From the NCBI RefSeq assembly GCF_000353285.1, contig NZ_KB731324.1, positions 1,754,577 to 1,818,576 on the forward strand: DNA of 64,000 nt, read 5' to 3'. Source of the DNA: Leptolyngbya boryana PCC 6306. GTDB lineage: Bacteria > Cyanobacteriota > Cyanobacteriia > Leptolyngbyales > Leptolyngbyaceae. The notes beneath the pieces were generated by a model, which was not told where the DNA came from, made no database searches, and saw only the letters and a program-made list of their open reading frames with translations. Position numbers and translations under genes: made by a program. This document shows positions 33,567 to 43,354 of this stretch, one piece after another. How positions within the stretch are numbered: the first letter of the stretch is position 1; each line of letters opens with the position of its first letter.

Positions 33567-33792
33567 ACCTGCATCTCAAAATAAAAGTTTCGTATAGCAG
33601 TTACACTCTCCTAAGAGCGATGCTATTCTGAACCCAGGCATCAGCGCGTCGTCTACTCAGGTCATGCGATTTTCTGGTCGTAAGAGCTATAGTGGCGGTA
33701 TCAGAGGCATGTACTTCATGTACCTGAGGATCGAATAATCCTCTAGTGTTTCACAATCGTTTTTTTGCAGCTCATCAACCCCCAGTTTACTT

Positions 33793-33981
33793 ATGTCTTC
33801 TTCTAACTCAAACGGTCACCCTGCTTCCATCGCGATCACTTCTGACGATGAGCAGATATCAGGTGTGACGACTAGCCCAGCGAGTCGAGAAGCGCTGATT
33901 CCGAACAATCTCAGCAGCAACAAGCGAGCAATTATCGAGCGGTTAATCGAACTTCATCAGCACAACGCAAATCGACGTTAA
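33793..33981 (+). CDS. Small hypothetical protein, 62 aa
   Basis: A short frame encodes a Ser/Asn-rich N-terminal half (MSSSNSNGHPASIAITSDDE) and a basic helical C-terminus (NKRAIIERLIELHQHNANRR). I do not recognise it, and there is no Shine-Dalgarno sequence. The amphipathic C-terminal helix makes a small binding protein plausible. It is preceded by a spacer rich in hairpins, and a pentapeptide gene follows. Confidence 0.4.
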   Translation: MSSSNSNGHPASIAITSDDEQISGVTTSPASREALIPNNLSSNKRAIIERLIELHQHNANRR

Positions 33982-34229
33982 GCTTTTTATTCCAGAGGAC
34001 TGAGGAGTAATCCGGAATTGCGATCGTGTCCTACATGTGCGATCGTAAAATTTATACTACAATGTAATTCCTAACGTCTGCTGATATCAGGATTGTTTCT
34101 ATCTTCGCTGAGACCGACAATCCTTTCAAATTGTCATTCGGTTCTTACGAAATTCGTAAAGGCTGTTTTGTATTCCTAACTGGGCAACGTCCAGATGTCC
34201 CCACATGGTCTCAGTTAGGCAAGGCATAT

Positions 34230-34919
34230 ATGATGACCAAAGATCACTCGCTTCAACTTCTTCTGAATTTAATCGAGCAAGTTAAGACCGCTGATACCGA
34301 CGACTTTTTTGATTTAGCACAGATCGCTGGATTGAACCCGCTGCAGGACTTTTCGGAAGCAGACTTAAGCGGAATTGATCTGCGATCGAAAAACATGACA
34401 AATGCAGATTTAATCGAAGCGACGCTCATTGGTGCAAACCTGATCAGCGCAGACTTTACGGACGCTCGACTGATCAGCAGTAAACTGAGTCAAGCTAACC
34501 TGACTGACGCAACGCTCACGGGTGCATCTCTGATCAACGCCGATTTATCTGGCGCGATTTTAGTGAATGCGACGTTAGATAATGCAAATCTAACAGGTGC
34601 AATCTTGACGCAAGCAAAATTAAGTTTTGCAGATGTGCGTCGATCGACGTTGACGAGCGCTGATTTAACTGCAACAAAACTCAGCGAAACGAATTTAAGC
34701 TATGCAACTTTGCGCCGGGCACATCTGACGAATTCAGATTTGAGCGGTGCTAGCCTATACGGAGCAGATCTGAGTGGTGCAGATTTGCGAGGTGCAGTGC
34801 TTGCAGATACCAATCTGATCGGTGCAAATGTAGAGCGGACTCGATTTAACGAGCCTCGCTGGTTTTCTAGAGAAATGAAGCGAGATTTGACTCAAAGAGG
34901 TGCAATCTTTGAGGTATAG
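34230..34919 (+). CDS. Pentapeptide-repeat protein
   Basis: This protein of about 229 residues is made mostly of A(D/N)LxX repeats from about residue 40 to 205, such as ADLSGIDLRSKNMTNADLIE and LSGASLYGADLSGADLRGAV. Such repeats form a right-handed quadrilateral beta-helix. An N-terminal helix (LQLLLNLIEQVKTADTDDFF) precedes them. There is no signal peptide, so it is probably cytoplasmic. The longer frame from TTG at 34131 is unlikely; ATGATG at 34230 is a better start. Its partner is unknown. Confidence 0.85.
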   Translation: MMTKDHSLQLLLNLIEQVKTADTDDFFDLAQIAGLNPLQDFSEADLSGIDLRSKNMTNADLIEATLIGANLISADFTDARLISSKLSQANLTDATLTGASLINADLSGAILVNATLDNANLTGAILTQAKLSFADVRRSTLTSADLTATKLSETNLSYATLRRAHLTNSDLSGASLYGADLSGADLRGAVLADTNLIGANVERTRFNEPRWFSREMKRDLTQRGAIFEV

Positions 34920-34957
34920 CCAGGCTAGGCGTTTACCGCGACAAATCTGATAAGGGA

Positions 34958-35003
34958 TAGGGAGTAGGGAGAACCCAGACTGAGATTGCTCCCTATCTCC
35001 CTA
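34958..35003 (+). repeat. Dispersed fold-back repeat, copy B
   Basis: This 46-bp element has terminal TAGGGAG and CTCCCTA, and its loop holds CCCAGACTGAGATTGCTCCC. It is inverted relative to copy A and has the same length. A C-rich tract follows it to about 35040. Confidence 0.75.
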
Positions 35004-35122
35004 TTTCTCCCATTCCTTCACACCCCACACCCCACATTCCACGCCCTTGACTAGCCGAAATTTTCTCTCAGTCATCAAGTTCTATCGATCGACAGAGACA
35101 GAATCGCGCCATATTTTCCAAG

Positions 35123-37630
35123 ATGAAGCGCGATTCATTGGCGAAAATCTTTATGACAGTTGCAAATTCGGCATCCGTTTCTAGTCCTTTGAGTTCGGAG
35201 GAACTGCATAAAATCAATGCTTATTGGTCTGCTGCCAACTATCTGTCAGTTGGACAAATTTATCTCAGAGATAATCCTTTACTCAAACAACCTTTAAAGA
35301 TTGAACATATTAAGCCCCGACTGCTTGGACACTGGGGAACAACGCCGGGTTTGAATTTTATCTATGCTCATTTCAATCGCTTGATTTGTCGCTACGATCT
35401 CAATTGCATTTACATTGCGGGTCCAGGACATGGGGGGCCTGGGATGGTTGCCAATACATATCTTGAAGGAAGCTACAGCGAATTCTATCCTCACATTACT
35501 CAAGATGCAGAAGGCATGGATAAGCTGTTTACGCAGTTTTCCTATCCTGGTGGAATTCCCAGTCATGCTGCGCCCGAAACGCCTGGGTCAATTCATGAAG
35601 GCGGAGAATTAGGATATTCGATCGCTCATGCTTACGGTGCAGCCTTCGACAATCCTGATTTATTAGTCTGCTGCGTGGTCGGCGATGGAGAGGCTGAAAC
35701 AGGCGCATTGGCGACCAGTTGGCATTCTAATAAATTCTTGAACCCAGCCCGTGATGGTGCAGTGTTGCCGATTCTGCATCTCAACGGCTACAAGATTTCA
35801 AATCCGACTGTTTTAGCGCGGCTTAGCGATCGAGAATTAGAACATCTCTTTATCGGCTATGGCTACAAGCCTTATTTTGTCGAAGGTGACGATCCGGAGA
35901 CGATGCATCAATTGATGGCAGCGACCTTGGATGAAATTGTGCAGGAAATCCAAGGGATTCAACGCGAAGCTAGAACGCATGGATTCAAAGAGCGTTCTCA
36001 GTTTCCAATGCTGATTTTGAGAACGCCGAAAGGATGGACAGGGCCTAAAATCGTCGATGGGGTGCAGATTGAGAATACGTACCGCGCGCACCAAGTTCCG
36101 CTTGCTGAAACGGCAAGTAAGCCCGATCATCTTCGCATGTTGGAAGACTGGATGCGAAGTTATAAACCTGAAGAATTGTTTGATGAAACGGGTCGACTGA
36201 TTCCAGAATTGGCAGAACTGGCTCCCAAGGGCGATCGCCGAATGGGTGCAAATCCCCATGCGAATGGTGGATTACTGCTCAGAGATTTGAACCTGCCCAA
36301 ATTTGAAAAATATGCTGTTCCAGTCGATGCACCTGGACAGGTCGAAACGGAATCCACACGAGTTTTAGGCAAGTTTCTCAGAGATGTAATGGTGCAAAAC
36401 CAAGCCAACCAGAATTTCCGCGTGTTTTCGCCCGATGAGAATAATTCCAATCGATTGAATGCGGTTTTAGAAGCCACCGATCGCGTCTTCACAGGCGAGA
36501 TTCTGCCCAACGATGATCACATTGCGATCGATGGTCGAGTGATGGAAATCTTAAGCGAACATCTTTGCCAAGGCTGGCTCGAAGGCTATTTGCTCACGGG
36601 TAGACATGGCTTTTTCTCATGCTATGAGGCATTTATTCACATCGTTGATTCGATGTTTAATCAACATGCGAAATGGCTAGAAGCTTGCCGTCATATTGTT
36701 TGGAGAAGACCGATCGCATCGCTAAATTATTTACTCACGTCTCATGTCTGGCGACAAGACCACAATGGATTCACTCATCAAGATCCAGGCTTTATTGATG
36801 TGGTCATGAACAAAAAGCCAACGGTGACGCGAGTTTATCTTCCACCTGATGCGAATACCTTGTTATCGGTTGCGGCTCATTGTCTGAAAAGCCGCCATTA
36901 CGTCAATGTGATTGTGGCTGGGAAACAGCCTCAGTTGCAATGGTTGGATATGGAAAGCGCGATCGCACATTGCACCGCAGGACTCGGAATTTGGGATTGG
37001 GCGAGTAACGATCGCGGATCTGAGCCAGATGTAGTTCTGGTAAGTGCAGGCGATGTGCCAACCTTGGAAGCATTAGCAGCAGTCGATTTTCTGCGCGCTC
37101 ATTTTCCAGAGTTAAAGATTCGATTTGTGAATGTCGTCGATTTGATGACCCTGCAACCGCAATCTGAGCATCCGCATGGCTTATCCGATCGCGATTTTGA
37201 TTCAATTTTCACGACGAATAAGCCTGTGATCTTTGCATTTCACGGCTATCCCTGGTTAGTTCACCGACTCACCTATCGTCGAACGAACCACCACAATATT
37301 CATGTACGGGGATACAAAGAAGAAGGCACGACGACAACTCCCTTTGATATGGTTGTCCTGAACGATTTGGATCGATTTCATTTAGCGCAAGATGTCATCG
37401 ATCGAGTTCCAAAACTCACGAATGTCGGCGGATATGTGAAGCAAATTGCACGCGATAAATTGACGAAACACAAGCGCTATATCGTCGAACACGGTCGTGA
37501 TATGCCAGAAGTTGAGGATTGGAAGTGGCAGTACTATAGCGGCTCGAATGCCGAGAAGCAGGTAATTCCTCAAACAGATGGAAATTCACCGATTCAGCAG
37601 GCGGAGGATTTAGCGCGATCGGCGTATTAG
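35123..37630 (+). CDS. xfp: Phosphoketolase (xylulose-5-P / fructose-6-P)
   Basis: Phosphoketolase is a TPP enzyme that splits xylulose-5-phosphate (and often fructose-6-phosphate) with phosphate to acetyl phosphate plus a sugar phosphate. The 835-residue length is near the usual 790-840. Motifs include [20 protein letters not shown], the substrate-site [20 protein letters not shown], the TPP-binding [16 protein letters not shown], and [17 protein letters not shown] in the second half. In cyanobacteria it supplies acetyl-CoA precursors and a carbon-conserving bypass. An internal ATG at 35153 is an alternative start. It is not next to ackA or pta. Confidence 0.95.
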   Translation: MKRDSLAKIFMTVANSASVSSPLSSEELHKINAYWSAANYLSVGQIYLRDNPLLKQPLKIEHIKPRLLGHWGTTPGLNFIYAHFNRLICRYDLNCIYIAGPGHGGPGMVANTYLEGSYSEFYPHITQDAEGMDKLFTQFSYPGGIPSHAAPETPGSIHEGGELGYSIAHAYGAAFDNPDLLVCCVVGDGEAETGALATSWHSNKFLNPARDGAVLPILHLNGYKISNPTVLARLSDRELEHLFIGYGYKPYFVEGDDPETMHQLMAATLDEIVQEIQGIQREARTHGFKERSQFPMLILRTPKGWTGPKIVDGVQIENTYRAHQVPLAETASKPDHLRMLEDWMRSYKPEELFDETGRLIPELAELAPKGDRRMGANPHANGGLLLRDLNLPKFEKYAVPVDAPGQVETESTRVLGKFLRDVMVQNQANQNFRVFSPDENNSNRLNAVLEATDRVFTGEILPNDDHIAIDGRVMEILSEHLCQGWLEGYLLTGRHGFFSCYEAFIHIVDSMFNQHAKWLEACRHIVWRRPIASLNYLLTSHVWRQDHNGFTHQDPGFIDVVMNKKPTVTRVYLPPDANTLLSVAAHCLKSRHYVNVIVAGKQPQLQWLDMESAIAHCTAGLGIWDWASNDRGSEPDVVLVSAGDVPTLEALAAVDFLRAHFPELKIRFVNVVDLMTLQPQSEHPHGLSDRDFDSIFTTNKPVIFAFHGYPWLVHRLTYRRTNHHNIHVRGYKEEGTTTTPFDMVVLNDLDRFHLAQDVIDRVPKLTNVGGYVKQIARDKLTKHKRYIVEHGRDMPEVEDWKWQYYSGSNAEKQVIPQTDGNSPIQQAEDLARSAY

Positions 37631-37692
37631 TCAAGAATTGAAGAGTGGAATGAGGATGGAATCTCTCTCCTACTCATCGACAATTTTGAAAA

Positions 37693-37742
37693 GTGGGAGA
37701 ATGGGGAGTAAACCAGACTCAAATTGCTCCCTATTCCCCCAC
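37693..37742 (+). repeat. Dispersed fold-back repeat, copy C
   Basis: This 50-bp element is bounded by GTGGG and CCCAC, with inner GGGGAG and CTCCC blocks. Its loop holds ACCAGACTCAAATTGCTCCC, clearly related to copies A and B. It occupies most of the spacer between phosphoketolase and the FHA gene, which converge. Confidence 0.75.
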
Positions 37743-37790
37743 TCCCCCATCAAAGCGACTGTGATCAAGACAACTCTGCTCTTTCACTGC

Positions 37791-38333
37791 TCATCCCGGA
37801 GATGTCGCTTCTCCCCAATCCGAAAATCCCCCTTGCATACTCACAACAAAAAATTCAACCTGAAGATGACTCAATGCAATGCAATCGCCATCGGACAGGG
37901 TGCGGCGTTCGAGTACAGGTAATCTTTGCCCCTTTAAAAACGTCCCATTACTGCTGCCGACATCCATGATGTAAAACCCTTCTGGCTGATGTCCAATCAC
38001 GGCATGACAGCGCGAAATCGAGGGCTGTGACAGCGAAATTGCACAATTTCGGCTTCTGCCGATCAACCAAGTCGAAGCGATCGCTGTTAACTGTACTTGG
38101 TCTGAATCTACTAAATTTGTCGTCAGAAATGCCGAACGTCCAGTCGTGACCGCCTGAATGTAATAAGCTGTGGCACAGCGCTTTGGAGCTTCTAAAATCG
38201 GCTCAACCAATGTGGAAATTTTATCGATGTCGTGCCCACAATCCAGTAAAAGCGATCGCGAAAGAGCGGGATAGGTTTTCAAGAATTGGAGCGCACGATC
38301 GCCACTATTGCTTGATGGCGGCAGGTTTAACAT
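37791..38333 (-). CDS. FHA domain protein
   Basis: This 180-residue protein carries a C-terminal FHA domain (about 85-165), a phosphothreonine-binding module. The signature is LIGRSRNCAISLSQPSISRC followed by HAVI and FYIMDVGSSNGTFLKGQRL. The conserved Gly-Arg, Ser and Asn-Gly residues are present. The N-terminal half is helical and unassigned. In cyanobacteria FHA proteins work with Ser/Thr kinases and surface assembly. No kinase is adjacent here. Confidence 0.88.
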   Translation of the reverse strand: MLNLPPSSNSGDRALQFLKTYPALSRSLLLDCGHDIDKISTLVEPILEAPKRCATAYYIQAVTTGRSAFLTTNLVDSDQVQLTAIASTWLIGRSRNCAISLSQPSISRCHAVIGHQPEGFYIMDVGSSNGTFLKGQRLPVLERRTLSDGDCIALSHLQVEFFVVSMQGGFSDWGEATSPG

Positions 38334-38741
38334 AACAAGTGTCCGGGCAAAACCGTTTAACGACAGGATTGAGGAAGTGTGACGACAACAGCGGCGCTTG
38401 AAACCTTGATTCAGCTAAATCAAGCAAGGTTTAAATGCAACTAAAACTTGCTCAAAAAATTGCTAGGTGAAAGCAAGAGGTCTGAAAACAACCTATCACC
38501 CTGGTGGGTGAGATGCACGGAACTACGTAGACTAAACACTACCTAAGGAGGAGGCGCAATATTTTTGAGCCTCTCTTCTTGCTAGCTTTATACGGTTACG
38601 GCTACTGACCTAGATCTTTAAACTTTCATGAATTCTCAGCATCATTGAGCATTCAAAGTTGTCATCGTTGCTTCGGTATTTACGGATATAACGATAAAAC
38701 GGAGGAACACTACTCTCATCTACGTTGGGCGAGAGATCTGA
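38334..38741. other. Intergenic gap of 408 bases with hairpins
   Basis: No convincing gene. Near 38400-38432 there is an AAACCTTG/CAAGGTTT fold-back with a competing CTTGATT/AATCAAG pair. At about 38544-38574 an AAGGAGGAGGC stretch, a perfect anti-Shine-Dalgarno match, is followed by a complementary GCCTCT that could hide it. A second GGAGGA lies at 38701. The frames after both are very short. The gap could hold a small RNA or the FHA gene promoter. Confidence 0.4.
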
Positions 38742-40139
38742 TCAGGATTTTTTGACAAACAAGTAGAGTTGATCCTGTTGATATTGAAGCTGGAAGGCTG
38801 AATTCGCCTGCGCTTCAGAGAAAATTTGTTGAGCCAACTCCGGACGACTTGCCCAACCGGGTTGCTCTAGATTCAGCAGAATATACCGAAACTTATTTAA
38901 ATCTTTCGGCGGTTCCGTAAATTTCGTGTAGTCGATCATGACTCGATGCGTTAGGTGAGGCACGAAATAGCTAGTTGTTAAGACGGGTTCTTGAGTCGTA
39001 ATTTGCCCGATCGCGGTATAGGCTCCTGACAGCATTGGAACACGCTCTAGATACCGTGACCCAAAGTAGCCAAATTTTGCCAGAGCCAAAAATGCAATCA
39101 GCGACCAAACTAGAATCAACCGCGATCGACGATTCGGATTTGCCGCGACAGTCGAAATCGCCATCACCATAAGAAACGGCAAAATCGGCAAAGAATATTG
39201 ATGCACCAAATCTCGCTGGTTCGACATCTCAGACAAGAGATTCATCGCAAACACTGGAACGGTTGCAATCAATGGCGCAAAGTGTCGGATGGAAAATCCC
39301 CATCCCATCGGAATAAATACAAGGAGCAAATAAAATAAACGGTCGATCGACAAGAGGCGACCGAGCCACAGCCAAGGTTTCAGAATTAAGTTCTGAACAA
39401 TCTCAGTCAGCGAATTGCCTAAATAGCTGTAGCGCATCACATAATCGGCTCCGCTAGGACGAAAGTGAGGAATAATTCCCTGCGTCGCAATGATGAACCA
39501 GCTGACTCCAAAAATTAACGCGATCGCGCCCAATCGCTTGCGCTGCTCAAAGCCGATGAGCCAAATTCCCATTGCCGCGATCGACAGGGCTAAAGACGCT
39601 CGACATCCCAAAATCAGCACAACGCAAAGCGTAAACCAACCCATTCGATTAGCGCGCGCTGCCCAGATTGCCGTGAAAAACAAGGGCAGTGAAATGACTT
39701 CAGGACGAAAATCAAACAAATTGAGATTAAAAACCAGGGGATAGAGCAAAAAAGAGATCGCGATCGCATTCGATTTTGCGCGATCTAATCCTGCCTGTTT
39801 TGCTAAATACCAAACGGGAATTGCTGAAGTCGCAAAGGCTGCACTCTGAATCACAAACAACCAATAAACACTTGGAAAAATCTTGTAAATTCCAGCGATC
39901 GCATACAAAATCCAAGCCGCATGATCACCCAGCACATGATACGGACGGAACGAAATGATCGGCGTTATTCCTTGGCTAATTAAATAAATCGCCTGATCGA
40001 AATATCCTAAATCCAGCGCATTCGATTGCAGGAGTAAATGTCGAATAACGCTACAAATCAAGAAAATCGCAAAACTGGCAACCACGAGCGATCGCAAAAG
40101 ATGGTTCGATTTCCAGAATTTGGCGAGAATCGCGTGCAT
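38742..40139 (-). CDS. DUF2079 polytopic membrane protein
   Basis: This 465-residue protein fits DUF2079, multi-helix membrane proteins of the GT-C-like group. The N-terminal region has ALDLGYFDQAIYLISQGI, where the acidic motif (DLGYFDQ) is typical, and FRPYHVLGDHAAWILY follows. About ten membrane helices are present, then a soluble C-terminal domain (about 375-465). It may be a polyprenyl-phosphate-dependent sugar transferase, but this is inference. The ATG at 40139 is preferred over a TTG six bases upstream. Confidence 0.85.
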   Translation of the reverse strand: MHAILAKFWKSNHLLRSLVVASFAIFLICSVIRHLLLQSNALDLGYFDQAIYLISQGITPIISFRPYHVLGDHAAWILYAIAGIYKIFPSVYWLFVIQSAAFATSAIPVWYLAKQAGLDRAKSNAIAISFLLYPLVFNLNLFDFRPEVISLPLFFTAIWAARANRMGWFTLCVVLILGCRASLALSIAAMGIWLIGFEQRKRLGAIALIFGVSWFIIATQGIIPHFRPSGADYVMRYSYLGNSLTEIVQNLILKPWLWLGRLLSIDRLFYLLLVFIPMGWGFSIRHFAPLIATVPVFAMNLLSEMSNQRDLVHQYSLPILPFLMVMAISTVAANPNRRSRLILVWSLIAFLALAKFGYFGSRYLERVPMLSGAYTAIGQITTQEPVLTTSYFVPHLTHRVMIDYTKFTEPPKDLNKFRYILLNLEQPGWASRPELAQQIFSEAQANSAFQLQYQQDQLYLFVKKS

Positions 40140-40336
40140 AGACAAGAGAATAGGAACGCAGACAGCCTAACGTGTTCTACTACACTTCTCAAGATGTCAC
40201 CCTAGTAAGGCAAAATAGAGCAATCGAATCGTTAGATTTAGAAAGTAGATTGAGGTTAGAGCGATCGCTTCGGCATCCGCGAATCTAAGCGCAATCTGCT
40301 GATAAAATTTGGAAGGTTTTTAAGAACTTAGAGCCA

Positions 40337-41368
40337 ATGGGATCAACGCGGGTAAAAATTGCAATCGATGCAATGGGTGGAGATAATGCCCCGGATGAAA
40401 TCGTCGCGGGTGCGGTGAGAGCACATGCAGAACTCGATGTCGATGTCGTCTTGGTCGGCGATCCACACCAAGTGGAAGCTGCCTTAAAGCATCATACGCA
40501 TTCTTCTGATATTGAAATTGTGCCCTCCGAAGGAACAGTCGAAATGGAAGAAGAACCGCTCGTCGGGCTACGTCGCAAGCCAAAAGCCTCGATCAATGTG
40601 GCAATGGATTTGGTGAAGAAGAAGCAAGCGGATGCGGTCGTCTCAGCAGGGCATTCTGGTGCGGCGATGGCGGCTGCACTTCTGAAATTGGGACGGTTGA
40701 AAGGAATCGATCGTCCAGCGATCGGGGCAGTTCTGCCGACGCTGATCGCGGGTAAGCCTGTTCTGATTCTCGATGTGGGTGCAAACGTTGATTGTCGCCC
40801 TAAATTCTTAGAGCAATTTGCTCTGATGGGGACAATCTATTCTCAATATGTTTTAGGCAACTCTGAACCGAAAGTTGGCTTGCTGAACATTGGCGAAGAA
40901 CCGAATAAAGGCAACGAATTGGCAATTCAAACGCATGAATTGCTAAGTGCTAATCCAGCGATTCCGTTCATCGGCAACGCCGAAGGACGCGATGTTCTGT
41001 CCGGTCATTTTGATGTGATTGTCTGCGATGGCTTTGCTGGAAACGTCTTGCTGAAATTTGCGGAAGCGGTGGGAGAAGTCGCACTGCAAATCTTGCGCGA
41101 AGAGTTACCGCGCGGATTGCATGGTAAAGCCGGAGTCACCTTCCTTCGTCCAAATCTGAAGCGAATTAAGCAACGCATGGATCACGCAGAACATGGCGGC
41201 GGTCTATTGCTGGGTGTAGACGGTGTTTGCATTATCAGCCACGGCAGTTCGCAAGCTCCAACCATCTTCAATGCTGCGCGACTTGCGAAAGATGCGATCG
41301 ACAACACAGTTCTCGATCGCATTCGCTCAAGTTACGATCCGACGGTTGCTGTTCGTGCGGACAGTTAA
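40337..41368 (+). CDS. plsX: Phosphate acyltransferase PlsX
   Basis: PlsX makes acyl-phosphate from acyl-ACP and phosphate, the first step towards phosphatidic acid. The 343-residue length is standard. Signatures are IAIDAMGGDNAPDEIVAGAV, SAGHSGAAMAAALLKLGR and IVCDGFAGNVLLKFAEAVGE. A C-terminal HGGGLLLGVDGVCIISHGSS also fits the family. It heads the plsX-fabH-fabD-plsC cluster; 30 bases separate it from fabH. Confidence 0.96.
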   Translation: MGSTRVKIAIDAMGGDNAPDEIVAGAVRAHAELDVDVVLVGDPHQVEAALKHHTHSSDIEIVPSEGTVEMEEEPLVGLRRKPKASINVAMDLVKKKQADAVVSAGHSGAAMAAALLKLGRLKGIDRPAIGAVLPTLIAGKPVLILDVGANVDCRPKFLEQFALMGTIYSQYVLGNSEPKVGLLNIGEEPNKGNELAIQTHELLSANPAIPFIGNAEGRDVLSGHFDVIVCDGFAGNVLLKFAEAVGEVALQILREELPRGLHGKAGVTFLRPNLKRIKQRMDHAEHGGGLLLGVDGVCIISHGSSQAPTIFNAARLAKDAIDNTVLDRIRSSYDPTVAVRADS

Positions 41369-41398
41369 CTCACCTCAACCCATTTGGAGTGAACAATT

Positions 41399-42400
41399 TT
41401 GGTGGAATATTCAGGGGTCGGAGTCGCCATCACCGGATGTGGATCAGCCGCGCCCAATCCGACGGTTACGAATGATCAGTTAAGTCAAGTGGTCGAAACG
41501 TCTGATGAGTGGATCGCTTCACGCACAGGGATTCGCCAACGACACTTAAGCGAGCCTTCGGGAACGTTGGTCGATCTGGCATCGCAAGCGGCAAAATCTG
41601 CGATCGACATGGCTGGACTTGAACCCGATCAAATTGATTTGATTCTGCTGGCAACTTCGACCCCAGATGATTTATTTGGCAGTGCGTGTCAGGTACAAGC
41701 CGCGATCGGAGCGTCCCAAGCGGTCGCGTTTGATTTGACAGCCGCTTGTTCGGGCTTCGTATTTGGACTCGTGACCGCTGCACAATACATTCGCACCGGA
41801 GCTTATCGTAATGTCTTGTTGATTGGGGCGGATGTCTTGTCGCGCTGGGTAGATTGGAGCGATCGTCGCACCTGTGTTTTGTTTGGAGACGGAGCCGGAG
41901 CGGTTGTGATCCAAGCAAATCAAAGCGATCGGTTACTCGGATTTGAACTTCGCAGTGATGGCACTCAGAATCGCTGCTTGAATTTAGCTTATTCAGGCGA
42001 ATCGAAGCAGTTATCGGAAGATTGTGAAATCGGTCAGGGCAACTTTCAGCCGATTACCATGAACGGTCAGGAAGTCTACCGATTTGCCGTGAAACGCGTG
42101 CCGGAAGTGATCGAAAAAGCTTTATTTCGGGCAAACGTGAAGACTGATTCTGTCGATTGGCTCTTATTGCACCAGGCAAATCAGCGGATTTTGGATGCGG
42201 TTGCGAATCGATTAAAGATTCCTTCCGAGAAAGTGATTAGTAATCTGGCAAAATACGGCAATACTTCAGCGGCATCGATTCCTCTTGCATTAGATGAAGC
42301 GGTGCGAGATGGATTGGTCAAGCCCGGAGATACGATCGCAGCTTCAGGATTTGGTGCTGGCTTGACCTGGGGTGCAGCAATTTTTCAATGGGGGCGTTAG
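41399..42400 (+). CDS. fabH: Beta-ketoacyl-ACP synthase III
   Basis: FabH condenses acetyl-CoA with malonyl-ACP to start fatty-acid synthesis. The catalytic triad is complete: Cys117 in [13 protein letters not shown], His in [14 protein letters not shown] and Asn in [14 protein letters not shown]. Length (333) is standard. The start is TTG (41399) or GTG (41402); GGAG at 41386-41389 fits the TTG with nine-base spacing. A 7-bp hairpin in the 45-base gap before fabD suggests some processing inside the operon. Confidence 0.95.
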   Translation: MVEYSGVGVAITGCGSAAPNPTVTNDQLSQVVETSDEWIASRTGIRQRHLSEPSGTLVDLASQAAKSAIDMAGLEPDQIDLILLATSTPDDLFGSACQVQAAIGASQAVAFDLTAACSGFVFGLVTAAQYIRTGAYRNVLLIGADVLSRWVDWSDRRTCVLFGDGAGAVVIQANQSDRLLGFELRSDGTQNRCLNLAYSGESKQLSEDCEIGQGNFQPITMNGQEVYRFAVKRVPEVIEKALFRANVKTDSVDWLLLHQANQRILDAVANRLKIPSEKVISNLAKYGNTSAASIPLALDEAVRDGLVKPGDTIAASGFGAGLTWGAAIFQWGR

Positions 42401-42410
42401 CAATCCTCCT

Positions 42411-42436
42411 GCCCTGACCTTCAAGGGAATCAGGGC
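42411..42436 (+). other. Hairpin between fabH and fabD
   Basis: GCCCTGA at 42411-42417 pairs with TCAGGGC at 42430-42436, with CCTT/AAGG inside the loop. No T tract follows, so it looks like a transcript stability or processing element inside the operon. Confidence 0.5.
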
Positions 42437-42475
42437 GAAACTGACTTGAAATTTAATTCACAACAATTCACGACA

Positions 42476-43354
42476 ATGGCAAAGACGGCATGGGTGTTCC
42501 CTGGGCAAGGATCTCAGGCAATTGGAATGGGCAGTGACTTACTCGAACTTCCCGCAGCGAAGGCAACATTCGATCGAGCAGAACAGATTTTAGGATGGTC
42601 CGTGGTCGAGATCTGCCAGAGTCCCGAAAATAAAGTTTCTCAAACGCTGTACACTCAGCCTTGTCTCTACGTTGTTGAAACGATTTTGGCAGATTTGCTC
42701 AAAGAAAAAGGGCAAATGCCCGACTTTGTTGCGGGGCATAGTTTAGGCGAATACTCTGCTCTGTACACTGCAGGTGTGTTTGATTTTGAGTCCGGGTTGC
42801 GTCTGATGCAACGGCGTGCTGAGTTGATGGATAGTGCCTCCGATGGAATGATGGCAGCTTTGTTAGGATTCGATCGCGCCCAACTCGAAGCGGTTTTAGC
42901 TGACACGCCAGGTGCCGTGTTAGCCAATGACAATAATTCTGGTCAGGTGGTCATTTCTGGAACACCGGAAGCTGTTGAAACGGTGATGGCGCAAGTGAAG
43001 TCGAAAAAGGCTGTAAAGCTGAACGTCAGCGGTGCATTTCACTCGCCGCTGATGGCAGACGCGGCGGAGCAATTTAAGACCGTTTTAGATGCGGTCGAAT
43101 TTAAAGCGGCTGAAATGCCTGTCTTATCGAATGTTGATCCGATTCCCAGCCGCAATGCAGGAGAGTTAAAAAGTCGGCTGAGTCGGCAAATGACAGGCTC
43201 GGTGCGATGGCGAGAAATTTCGCTGAGACTTCCAGAAGAACACGTCGATCGCGTGATTGAAGTTGGTCCTGGAAAAGTTTTAACTGGAATTATCAAACGC
43301 ACTTGCCCCGATCTCGTGTTAGAAAATGTGGGCAGCCTTGCTGATCTGTTATGA
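42476..43354 (+). CDS. fabD: Malonyl-CoA:ACP transacylase
   Basis: FabD loads malonate onto acyl carrier protein. The N-terminal WVFPGQGSQAIGMG and the active-site serine motif GHSLGEYSALYTAGVF are clear. The later VNVSGAFHSPLM-type block appears as LNVSGAFHSPLMADAA and carries the catalytic histidine. I chose the ATG at 42476 (MAKTAWVFPGQG) over a TTG at 42446. Its stop overlaps the plsC start in ATGA, showing translational coupling. Confidence 0.95.
   Translation: MAKTAWVFPGQGSQAIGMGSDLLELPAAKATFDRAEQILGWSVVEICQSPENKVSQTLYTQPCLYVVETILADLLKEKGQMPDFVAGHSLGEYSALYTAGVFDFESGLRLMQRRAELMDSASDGMMAALLGFDRAQLEAVLADTPGAVLANDNNSGQVVISGTPEAVETVMAQVKSKKAVKLNVSGAFHSPLMADAAEQFKTVLDAVEFKAAEMPVLSNVDPIPSRNAGELKSRLSRQMTGSVRWREISLRLPEEHVDRVIEVGPGKVLTGIIKRTCPDLVLENVGSLADLL

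Noticed and set aside
38334-38741. Considered 6S RNA, SRP RNA, tmRNA or RNase P RNA in the gap
   Set aside because: None of the conserved sequence blocks of these RNAs could be found here.
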